A program made the translations under genes and the position numbers. Source: Dyella humicola (GTDB lineage Bacteria; Pseudomonadota; Gammaproteobacteria; Xanthomonadales; Rhodanobacteraceae). From it: a DNA stretch of 64,000 nucleotides. Of this stretch, positions 26,350 to 32,598 are shown one piece after another. The first letter of the stretch is position 1, and each line of letters begins with the position of its first letter. The notes under the pieces were generated by a model. That model searched no databases. It saw only the letters and a program-made list of their open reading frames with translations, and was not told the DNA's origin. The stretch is taken from positions 620,001-684,000 of the forward strand of contig NZ_JAPDPC010000001.1 of the NCBI RefSeq assembly GCF_026283945.1. Reading direction: 5' to 3'.

Positions 26350-26420
26350 CACCCGCCCCTCACCTCGGTCCTCTCTCCCACAGGGACTACCTTCGGGTCG
26401 CCCGACGGGGAGAGGAAGAC
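26350..26420. repeat. CTC-type intergenic repeat, inverted diverged copy 4
   Basis: ACCCGCCCCTCACCTCGG reads as the complement of the tail of copy 3. The hairpin arms (CCTCTCTCCC and GGGGAGAGG) are separated by an enlarged loop of about 27 bases, which itself contains GGGTCGCCCGAC. It lies in the convergent gap between the agarase-like gene and the minus-strand membrane-protein gene. Confidence 0.65.
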
Positions 26421-26425
26421 AAGCA

Positions 26426-26836
26426 TCAGCTCGCCAGACTCGTCGCCGCCCCAAAGCTGATCGCCATGATCACCGCCACTGCCATGCATGCGCTGGCGAG
26501 GCGGATGCGGTGCGCGTCGATGCGCGGAATCAGTCGCCACAGCACCAGTACGCCGATCACCATGTCGACCACCAGCGCGCCACGCAGCAGCGCGGAGTTG
26601 AGCAGTAGCGCATAAGGCGGCTTGGTCAGTCCCTCGTGCATCGCCACGGCGGTGACGATCAACAGGCCTATGAGGTTCCATACCAGGCAGGCGAGGTAGG
26701 TGCGGTTGAAGACGACCGGACAGCGCTCGATCCAGCGCAGCACGGTCCACGCGATGAGGGCGAAGAACAGCGCGCCGATGCTGCTGTAGAGCACCCACCA
26801 AAGCAGGGTGCTGATCAGGGTAAGCAGGGTGGTCAT
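26426..26836 (-). CDS. Small four-helix membrane protein of unknown function
   Basis: A 136-residue inner-membrane protein with four hydrophobic segments: about residues 8-33 (LLWWVLYSSIGALFFALIAW), 47-65, 83-102 and 113-132. Only short polar loops separate them. AGGA lies five bases before the ATG. It is the last gene of a minus-strand run purC - Mpo1-like - this gene, 60 bases after the previous stop. I do not recognise the family. Confidence 0.7.
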   Translation of the reverse strand: MTTLLTLISTLLWWVLYSSIGALFFALIAWTVLRWIERCPVVFNRTYLACLVWNLIGLLIVTAVAMHEGLTKPPYALLLNSALLRGALVVDMVIGVLVLWRLIPRIDAHRIRLASACMAVAVIMAISFGAATSLAS

Positions 26837-26896
26837 GCGAGTCCTAAATCTGACGGCGGGAACGTGCGCCGGAATGATGCGAGGGCGCGAGGCAAC

Positions 26897-27388
26897 TTAC
26901 ACGCCGAACCGGCGCAGCAGTTTGTCCATCAACCATGCGGGCCCCACCAGCAGGTACGCCAGGTCAGTGAGAAAGCTCGGGCGCCGTCCTTCGATGAGGT
27001 GGCCCACGAACTGCCCGATCCACGCCGCTACGAACACGGCGAACGCCAGCAGGCGTAGCGATGCCGGCCCCAGTTCGCGATAGGCCAGCTCGGTGAGCAA
27101 GGCGAACACCGCCAGCGCGATCAGCAAGGCGGTGCCCAGCCGGCGCGATTGCCTCCAGTACCAGGTGAACGCCATCACCAGCGCACACACGGCCCAGAAG
27201 CCCGGGCGGCCGATCGACGCCGGCACCGGAATGGTCCACATCAAAGCAATCGCGCACCACAGGATCAGCGGCACGCAGACCCAGTGCAGCAGCCGGTTGA
27301 TCGGATGCTGATGATCGGCGCTGTAGCTGTCCAGCCAGTGGCGCATGTCGCGCGCCGGCACAGGCGCGCTGTCGTCTATAGGGGTCAT
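26897..27388 (-). CDS. Mpo1-like (DUF962) 2-hydroxy fatty acid dioxygenase family protein
   Basis: A 163-residue membrane protein of the YGL010w/Mpo1 family. The yeast member cleaves 2-hydroxy fatty acids by an iron-dependent alpha-oxidation. Conserved features are visible: YSADHQHPINRLLHWVCVPL at residues 22-41 (with His ligand candidates) and WIGQFVGHLIEGRRPSF at about 125-141, with four hydrophobic segments between and after. The substrate in bacteria is not established. It lies 18 bases downstream of purC and is probably co-transcribed. Confidence 0.85.
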   Translation of the reverse strand: MTPIDDSAPVPARDMRHWLDSYSADHQHPINRLLHWVCVPLILWCAIALMWTIPVPASIGRPGFWAVCALVMAFTWYWRQSRRLGTALLIALAVFALLTELAYRELGPASLRLLAFAVFVAAWIGQFVGHLIEGRRPSFLTDLAYLLVGPAWLMDKLLRRFGV

Positions 27389-27406
27389 GGCTCGGTGTGC
27401 CGCCGC

Positions 27407-28333
27407 TCAGTCGAGCGTGATGCCGGCGAGACGCTGCAGCGCCTCGGCGTACTTGGCGGAGGTGCCGGCGATGACATTGGCGGGAACATTCGGACCGGGG
27501 GCCTGCTTGTTCCAGTCCAGCGTCTCCAGGTAGTCGCGCACGAACTGCTTGTCGTAGCTCGGCGGGCTGATGCCCACGCGGTAGTGGTCGGCGGGCCAGA
27601 AGCGCGAGGAATCGGGGGTCAGCATCTCGTCCATCACGTAGAGCTTGCCGTTCTCGTCGGTGCCGAACTCGAACTTCGTATCGGCAATGATGATGCCGCG
27701 CTCGGCGGCATAGGCGGCGGCCCACTTGTAGATGGTCAGGGTCGCCTCGCGCACCTGTTCGGCAAGGTCGGCCCCCACCGCAGCCACCACGGCATCGAAA
27801 CTCACGTTCTCGTCGTGGTCACCGACCGCGGCCTTGGTCGACGGGGTGAAGATGGGTTCCGGCAGCTGCTGTGCCTGTTGCAGCCCGGTGGGCAGCTGGA
27901 TGCCACACAGCGAGCCGCTGGCCTGATAGTCCTTCCAGCCGGAACCGATGATGTAGCCGCGCGCAATCGCCTCCACCGGCACCGGCTTCAGGCGGCGCGT
28001 GACCACGGCGCGCTTTTCGTAAAGCTTGAGGTCGGTACCTGCTGGCAGCACGTCGCTCAGCGGCGTGTGCAGCAAGTGGTTGGGCACCAGGTGGGCGGTC
28101 TTGCCGAACCAGAAGTTGGAGATCTGCGTCAGCATCTCGCCCTTGCCGGGAATCGGGTCGGGCAGCACCACGTCGAACGCCGACAGGCGGTCGCTGGCCA
28201 CGATCAGCAGCCGACCATCCTCTTGGCGGCCATCGGGGCGCTGGCCTCGCGGGAGCGCGTAAACGTCGCGCACCTTGCCGCGATGGATCAGCTCGAGGCC
28301 GGGCAGGTTCGATTGCAGCAGGGTGGTGGGCAC
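27407..28333 (-). CDS. purC: SAICAR synthase (phosphoribosylaminoimidazole-succinocarboxamide synthase)
   Basis: Joins aspartate to CAIR in step eight of purine synthesis, using ATP. The 308-residue enzyme is of the longer form found in yeast Ade1 and Xanthomonadales. Signatures are [12 protein letters not shown] at the N-terminus, [37 protein letters not shown] and [14 protein letters not shown] with the acidic metal-binding part [12 protein letters not shown]. It is the first gene of a minus-strand run, divergent from the cytochrome c gene across 263 bases. No PurR box was recognised. Confidence 0.96.
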   Translation of the reverse strand: MPTTLLQSNLPGLELIHRGKVRDVYALPRGQRPDGRQEDGRLLIVASDRLSAFDVVLPDPIPGKGEMLTQISNFWFGKTAHLVPNHLLHTPLSDVLPAGTDLKLYEKRAVVTRRLKPVPVEAIARGYIIGSGWKDYQASGSLCGIQLPTGLQQAQQLPEPIFTPSTKAAVGDHDENVSFDAVVAAVGADLAEQVREATLTIYKWAAAYAAERGIIIADTKFEFGTDENGKLYVMDEMLTPDSSRFWPADHYRVGISPPSYDKQFVRDYLETLDWNKQAPGPNVPANVIAGTSAKYAEALQRLAGITLD

Positions 28334-28596
28334 GTTGTTTCGCTCCTGGGTGGCCGGCCTGGGCGCCCAGGACCGGGAACAAGGTGCCGGCTTCGCATTA
28401 TGGGCCGGCGATCAAGCCCGCTATTGTAGCCGGTGGCGTCTGTGCGGGAGGTGTCGCTGCGGCCAGCTGTCTCCGGGGCGCGGGCCCGCTGGCTGCTAGA
28501 ATCGCGCGCTTTGGTCCAGAGCCCGCTCGCATGTTCCAGCTGTCCCGCGCCGTCGCTGTGCCGCGCCCTTGGATCAAGGGGACGGGTCTGGCATCC

Positions 28597-28911
28597 ATGC
28601 GCAGCGTCCTCGCCGCCGTGCTGGCCGTGGCCGTTGTTGGGCCCACGTTCGCCGCAGCACCCGCCAAGCCCGCACGCCTGGGCTTGTGCGCGGCATGTCA
28701 CGGCGAAACGGGTAGGGCGCAGATTCCCGGCGCGCCGAACCTGGCCGGACAGCAACTCGATTACCTGCGCGAAGCGCTCAAGCAATACCGCGATGGCCGC
28801 CGCAACGCGCCGCTGATGCGTGCGGCGATCGGCCCGGTCAGCGACGCGGATCTCGATGAACTGGCGCGCTGGTACAGCGCGCAGGCACCACAACAACAAG
28901 GCACCCCATGA
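28597..28911 (+). CDS. Periplasmic c-type cytochrome (single haem, c553/c4-like)
   Basis: A 104-residue exported monohaem cytochrome. The signal peptide is MRSVLAAVLAVAVVGPTFA, and the haem site is LCAACHGE, with a likely distal Met in NAPLMRAAIG. The region between has the IPGAPNLAGQQLDYLREALKQY pattern of class I cytochromes with Pro-Asn-Leu before the axial Met. An ATG at 28531 would add 22 residues but weakens the signal peptide, so 28597 is used. The stop overlaps the djlA start (ATGA), so the two are coupled. The redox partner is unknown. Confidence 0.85.
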   Translation: MRSVLAAVLAVAVVGPTFAAAPAKPARLGLCAACHGETGRAQIPGAPNLAGQQLDYLREALKQYRDGRRNAPLMRAAIGPVSDADLDELARWYSAQAPQQQGTP

Positions 28912-29714
28912 CTTTTACCTGGACTCTGTGGTTGGCCCTGTTCGGCCTGATCTTCGGCCACGGCTTGCCCGGCGCCGTGGTCGGCGCCATTACCGGCTTC
29001 ATTATCGACAGCCTGCGCCAGGGACAGCGGCGTCGGGTGACGCCACAGGCCGGTGGCTATGTCAGCCCGCTGTTTGCCTTGCTGGGCGCAGTGGCGAAGT
29101 CCGATGGTCGTGTCTCCGAGGCGGAAATCGCCGTGGCCGAGCGCCTGATGCAGCGCATGGGGCTGGAGCAGGAACAGCGGAAAGTGGCCATCACTGCCTT
29201 CAACGCCGGCAAACAGCCGGAGTTCGACGTCACCCCGGCCATCGAGGAGCTTCGGCGCTGGGTAGGCCTGCGTCGCGACCATGCCTTCCCGGTGCTCGAT
29301 GTGGTGATCGAAACGGTGCTCGCCGAAGGCAACCCACCACCGGAGCAGATGGCGATCCTGCGCCAGTTGGCGTTCGCGCTGCGTATTAGCGACATGGAGC
29401 TGATGGCGCTGATGGCGATGAAGGGTTTTGCCTGGAACGCCACCGGCGGTTCGCGTGGCTATGGCAACCACGGTGGCGGTGGTTACGTGCCGCCCCAACG
29501 GACGACGCACGGCCCTGACCCGTACACCGTGCTGGGCATCTCGCGCAGCGTGGATGATCGGGGGGTCAAGCGCGCCTATCGCAAGCTGATCTCCGAGCAT
29601 CACCCGGACCGTCTCGGCGACCTGCCCGAAGAGATGCGCAAGCGCGCCGAGTCGCGTGCCAGCGAGATCAACGCCGCCTACGAGCGGATCAAGGCCGAGC
29701 GCGGGTTCAAATAG
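28908..29714 (+). CDS. djlA: DjlA-type membrane-anchored DnaJ co-chaperone
   Basis: A 268-residue co-chaperone of DnaK. The N-terminal membrane anchor has the Gly-rich pattern of DjlA (LFGLIFGHGLPGAVVGAITG), followed by a TerB-like helical domain (SPLFALLGAVAKSDGRVSEA to about residue 150), a Gly-rich linker and a C-terminal J domain (PYTVLGISRSVDD, then EHHPDRLG with the HPD triad). This order is that of E. coli DjlA (271 residues), which is linked to envelope stress signalling. The start overlaps the stop of the cytochrome c gene. Confidence 0.93.
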   Translation: MTFTWTLWLALFGLIFGHGLPGAVVGAITGFIIDSLRQGQRRRVTPQAGGYVSPLFALLGAVAKSDGRVSEAEIAVAERLMQRMGLEQEQRKVAITAFNAGKQPEFDVTPAIEELRRWVGLRRDHAFPVLDVVIETVLAEGNPPPEQMAILRQLAFALRISDMELMALMAMKGFAWNATGGSRGYGNHGGGGYVPPQRTTHGPDPYTVLGISRSVDDRGVKRAYRKLISEHHPDRLGDLPEEMRKRAESRASEINAAYERIKAERGFK

Positions 29715-29749
29715 GCCGGTTCACATAAACTCAGCCATGACGTGTGGGC

Positions 29750-29808
29750 GCGCACGCTGTGCGCGACCGCAGCCACCACGTAACCCCCGGGTCGCGCACA
29801 GGGTGCGC
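29750..29808. repeat. GTAG-type REP element upstream of rpe
   Basis: The two 19-base arms at 29750-29768 and 29790-29808 are complementary with one mismatch. The right arm continues as CTCCTAC, which on the minus strand reads GTAGGAG followed by the hairpin, the layout of REP elements mobilised by RAYT transposases. No RAYT gene is visible here. It lies 20 bases before the rpe start codon and would fold in the rpe leader if transcription starts upstream. Confidence 0.75.
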
Positions 29809-29827
29809 TCCTACAGGAATAACGACC

Positions 29828-30508
29828 ATGTCCAAGCAAGCCAACGTCATTGCACCCTCCATCCTTTCCGCCGATTTCGCCCGGCTCGGTGAGGACACCG
29901 CCAAGGCGCTGGCCGCTGGAGCGGACTGGGTCCATTTCGATGTGATGGATAACCATTACGTGCCCAACCTCACCATGGGCCCGATGGTGCTCAAGGCCCT
30001 GCGCGACTACGGCATCACCGCGCCGATCGACGTGCACCTGATGGTGAAGCCGGTGGACCGCATCGTCCCGGACTTCGCCAAGGCCGGCGCCAGCCTGATC
30101 AGCTTTCATCCTGAGGCGAGCGAGCATGTCGATCGCACCATCGGCCTGATCAAGGATTCCGGTTGCCAGGCGGGCCTGGTGTTCAATCCGGCCACGCCGC
30201 TGGGCTGGTTGGACTACGTGATGGACAAGCTCGACCTGATCCTGCTGATGTCGGTCAACCCGGGCTTTGGTGGGCAGAAATTCATTCCCACGGCGCTGGA
30301 CAAGCTGCGAGAGGTGCGCCGCCGCATCGACGAGAGTGGTCGCGCCATCCGGCTGGAAATCGACGGCGGCGTGACGGCAGCCAATATTGGCGAGATTGCA
30401 GCCGCTGGTGCGGATACCTTCGTAGCCGGTTCCGCCATCTTCAACGCGCCCGACTATCGCAGCGTGATCGAGACGATGCGCCAGAACCTGGCCGCTGTTA
30501 GCCCGTAA
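29828..30508 (+). CDS. rpe: Ribulose-phosphate 3-epimerase
   Basis: Interconverts ribulose 5-phosphate and xylulose 5-phosphate in the pentose phosphate pathway. The 226-residue TIM barrel carries the diagnostic motifs [34 protein letters not shown] (with catalytic Asp and metal-binding His), [26 protein letters not shown] and [11 protein letters not shown]. The start at 29828 is that of the family; the open frame continues upstream to 29744 across the REP element. The stop is followed by a gap with structured RNA candidates. Confidence 0.97.
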   Translation: MSKQANVIAPSILSADFARLGEDTAKALAAGADWVHFDVMDNHYVPNLTMGPMVLKALRDYGITAPIDVHLMVKPVDRIVPDFAKAGASLISFHPEASEHVDRTIGLIKDSGCQAGLVFNPATPLGWLDYVMDKLDLILLMSVNPGFGGQKFIPTALDKLREVRRRIDESGRAIRLEIDGGVTAANIGEIAAAGADTFVAGSAIFNAPDYRSVIETMRQNLAAVSP

Positions 30509-30545
30509 CGGGTCGCGCCCGGCTGGCGTGGTTTCTTCGAGACAA

Positions 30546-30575
30546 GAAAAATCCCGGCGCAAACCGCGCCGGGAT
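30546..30575 (-). terminator. Strong minus-strand terminator
   Basis: ATCCCGGCGC (30551-30560) pairs perfectly with GCGCCGGGAT (30566-30575), loop AAACC. On the minus strand it is followed by TTTTTCTTG; on the plus strand no T-run follows. It must end a transcript that comes from the right, although the micro-operon already has its own terminator at 30713. Confidence 0.85.
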
Positions 30576-30660
30576 AAGTATCGTCGGAACGACGTTTGAG
30601 GAGACCACACGGTGGAACGCAAATCCACGGCAAGAATTCGTGACCACCGCAAGGTCTGAC
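30546..30660 (-). ncRNA. Candidate structured small RNA
   Basis: Between the two minus-strand terminators lies a region that can fold. AGACC (30602-30606) pairs with GGTCT (30653-30657), and CGGTGG (30610-30615) pairs with CCACCG (30644-30649), with symmetrical three-base internal loops (ACA and CAA) between them. With the terminal hairpin at 30551-30575 this makes a two-stem RNA of about 100-120 bases on the minus strand. No good promoter was recognised and the 5' end is a guess. It could also be the 3' part of a longer leader or readthrough RNA. Confidence 0.35.
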
Positions 30661-30712
30661 CGGGTTTGTTCGATTTGGTTCCCCTGTCCCGCGATTCCGC
30701 CGGACTGGCCTC

Positions 30713-30738
30713 TAAAAAGACCCCCGCCGGAGCGGGGG
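30713..30738 (-). terminator. Terminator of the small-protein micro-operon
   Basis: CCCCCGC (30721-30727) pairs with GCGGGGG (30732-30738), loop CGGA. On the minus strand it runs into TCTTTTT. It lies 32 bases after the stop of the 42-residue gene. Confidence 0.8.
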
Positions 30739-30770
30739 AGGAACGTAGCCCAGGGGGTAGGACGAAACGC

Positions 30771-30899
30771 TTAAAGCGGCTGCCAGCCAGGATCCGCTTC
30801 ATCGGCCCCGGCGGCGGGCGCGCTTCCCTGCGCACCAGCCGCCTGCAAGCCTTCCACGGCTACTGATAGGCAAGGATCGTTCAGGTCGTCGGCGTTCAT
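30771..30899 (-). CDS. Small acidic protein, 42 residues, unknown function
   Basis: The product begins MNADDLNDPCLSVAVEGL and ends EADPGWQPL. It has seven acidic residues, no Lys or Arg, one Cys, and an Ala/Gly-rich middle. GCGCAGGC lies just before the ATG. It starts 11 bases after the stop of the 39-residue gene and is followed by a strong terminator, which argues for real expression as the second gene of a two-gene unit. No homologue comes to mind. Confidence 0.5.
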   Translation of the reverse strand: MNADDLNDPCLSVAVEGLQAAGAQGSAPAAGADEADPGWQPL

Positions 30900-30910
30900 G
30901 CCTGCGCTTC

Positions 30911-31030
30911 TCAATGCAGGCTCATGACCAGCCCGAGCAGCAGCGCGCCCAGCGCCAGCACCACCCGTAGCGGCTCGAAACCCTGTAGTTCGGCGTTGGG
31001 ATCGACGGGTGGCTGGCCGGTGGGGCGCAT
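30911..31030 (-). CDS. Small single-span membrane protein, 39 residues
   Basis: The product begins MRPTGQPPVDPNAELQGFEP, continues with one membrane helix (LRVVLALGALLLGLVM) and ends SLH. GCAGGAG lies nine bases upstream of the ATG. It is the first gene of a two-gene unit ending at the terminator at 30713, and it is divergent from the response-regulator gene at 31280 across 249 bases. The membrane helix next to an acidic partner gene resembles small membrane regulators or a toxin-like peptide, but there is no direct evidence for either. Confidence 0.55.
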   Translation of the reverse strand: MRPTGQPPVDPNAELQGFEPLRVVLALGALLLGLVMSLH

Positions 31031-31279
31031 GTTTCAGGACTCCTGCGTAGATGGCTCCATTCGGCTACCGGCCTGAGCAGCCCAGAAGGCCCTGAAGTGG
31101 CAGGATGCGGGCAAGATCGGGCCGGAACCTGACGATGGCTTGGGATGTGCCTGGCGCCCCGGCTGCAACATGGCCGTGTGCCGACCACACATGGCGAATT
31201 GCTGGCAGATGGCGTTGCCGGCTTGCGTGGCCGGCCCGCACCCTTCACGCTGCGCGCCATCGTCATGTTGGAGCAAGCC

Positions 31280-31969
31280 ATGGGCCGCAGTATCGCCATC
31301 GTCGAAGACGAGCCGCTGATCCGCGCAAACTACGTTGAAGCCCTGAACCGCTTCGGCTACGAGACGCGTGGCTACGGTTCGCGGCAGGAGGCCTCCAGTG
31401 CCTTTGGGATGCGCTTGCCCGAGTTGGTCATCATCGATATCGGACTGGGCGACGAGCCGGAAGGCGGCTTTGACCTGTGCCGCGAGCTGCGCGCGAAATC
31501 GTCCACGCTGCCGATTATCTTCCTCACGGCACGCGATTCGGACTTCGACGTGATCTCCGGCCTGCGCCTGGGTGCCGACGATTACCTCAGCAAGGACACC
31601 AGCCTGCACCAGCTGGCGGCACGCATCGCGGCGCTATTCCGTCGCATCGAGTCGCTGAAGGTGCCGACGTCCAGCGAGACGGTGATCGAGCACGGCCCGC
31701 TCAAGCTGGAATCGGAGCGCATGCGCATCACCTGGAATGGCGAGGAGATTCCACTCACCGTCACCGAGTTCTGGATGGTGCATACGCTGGTGCGCTTCCC
31801 CGGTCACGTGAAGAATCGCGACCAGCTGATGCGCGAGGCCGAACTGGTGGTGGACGACGCCACCATCACCTCGCACATCAAGCGCATACGCAAGAAGTTC
31901 ATTGCCGTGGCGCCGGAGTTCGACGCCATCGAGACCGTGCATGGCGTGGGTTACAGGTGGAAGCCGTAA
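31280..31969 (+). CDS. Response regulator of the 'dedicated sortase' two-component family
   Basis: A 229-residue OmpR-like regulator. The receiver domain has the acidic pair in SIAIVEDEPLIR, the phosphorylation site VIIDIGLGD (Asp near residue 53), Thr in IIFLTARDSD and Lys in GADDYLSKD. The C-terminal winged helix includes LTVTEFWMVHTLVRFPGHVK and ITSHIKRIRKKF. It resembles the 'proteobacterial dedicated sortase system response regulator' (PdsR). TTGGAG sits before the ATG at 31280; another in-frame ATG is at 31265. The stop overlaps the next start (TAATG). The kinase gene lies two genes downstream. Confidence 0.88.
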   Translation: MGRSIAIVEDEPLIRANYVEALNRFGYETRGYGSRQEASSAFGMRLPELVIIDIGLGDEPEGGFDLCRELRAKSSTLPIIFLTARDSDFDVISGLRLGADDYLSKDTSLHQLAARIAALFRRIESLKVPTSSETVIEHGPLKLESERMRITWNGEEIPLTVTEFWMVHTLVRFPGHVKNRDQLMREAELVVDDATITSHIKRIRKKFIAVAPEFDAIETVHGVGYRWKP

Positions 31970-32565
31970 TGAAGTATTTGCTGGGTTTGATGTGTCTGTT
32001 GCTGTTGACAGGTACGACGCACGCCGCGGGTGCCGTTAACGACAAGGCAGTGATGGCGTATGGCCAGTTGGATGGCGCAGCGACGGGTTGGTCCATCCAT
32101 ACCGAGCTGCCTGACGGCTGGAAGCAGGATTGCTGCGTGTATGCGAAAGCCATCGGCGTGAACCTGGTGCTGTACAAGGGCGACTGGACTGGCGAGCCGG
32201 ATCGCGTGATGGTGTTGAACGTATGGCCGGCCAAACTGGCAACGCTCGATGCCGAGCTGCAGGAGGATCGCAAGCACTACCTGCAGCTTGATCCGGCCGG
32301 CAAGGTCAGTGCGTTTCCCCTGGCCCATGCCGGCATGCCCTGCCAGGGCGTGCTCTACCAGGGCAACGATCACAAGGACGACGCCGTGGTGTTCTGCGAT
32401 CCTGGCAAGGCCAGCGGCATTCGGCTGAGCTGGTCGATGACGATGGCGCACGATGACGCGATCGGGCAGGACCTGCTCTCGCTGTTCAAGCGCGTCGTGG
32501 AACAGTCGCGCTACATGGCCTATCAGCCGCCGAAGGATGCCAAAGACAAGGCTGCGCAGCATTAA
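31969..32565 (+). CDS. Secreted protein encoded between response regulator and kinase
   Basis: A 198-residue exported protein with signal peptide MKYLLGLMCLLLLTGTTHAA. The mature part is a small mixed alpha/beta protein with cysteines in ELPDGWKQDCCVYAKAIG, in GMPCQGVLY and in VVFCDPGKA. It looks like the PsbP/MOG1-like fold seen in many secreted stress proteins, but this is a guess. Its start overlaps the stop of the regulator gene by one base, so it is translationally coupled to it, and the kinase starts 33 bases after its stop. A role as a periplasmic accessory or signal for the kinase is an inference from this position. Confidence 0.8.
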   Translation: MKYLLGLMCLLLLTGTTHAAGAVNDKAVMAYGQLDGAATGWSIHTELPDGWKQDCCVYAKAIGVNLVLYKGDWTGEPDRVMVLNVWPAKLATLDAELQEDRKHYLQLDPAGKVSAFPLAHAGMPCQGVLYQGNDHKDDAVVFCDPGKASGIRLSWSMTMAHDDAIGQDLLSLFKRVVEQSRYMAYQPPKDAKDKAAQH

Positions 32566-32598
32566 GCCGGCGCGTTCCGCTTTCGGTATCGTCGCGCC

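Noticed and set aside
30600-30660. Thought of SRP (4.5S) RNA because of a GGTCAGACC stretch
   Set aside because: The conserved SRP apical loop (GGTCAGGTCCGGAAGGAAGC type) is missing.
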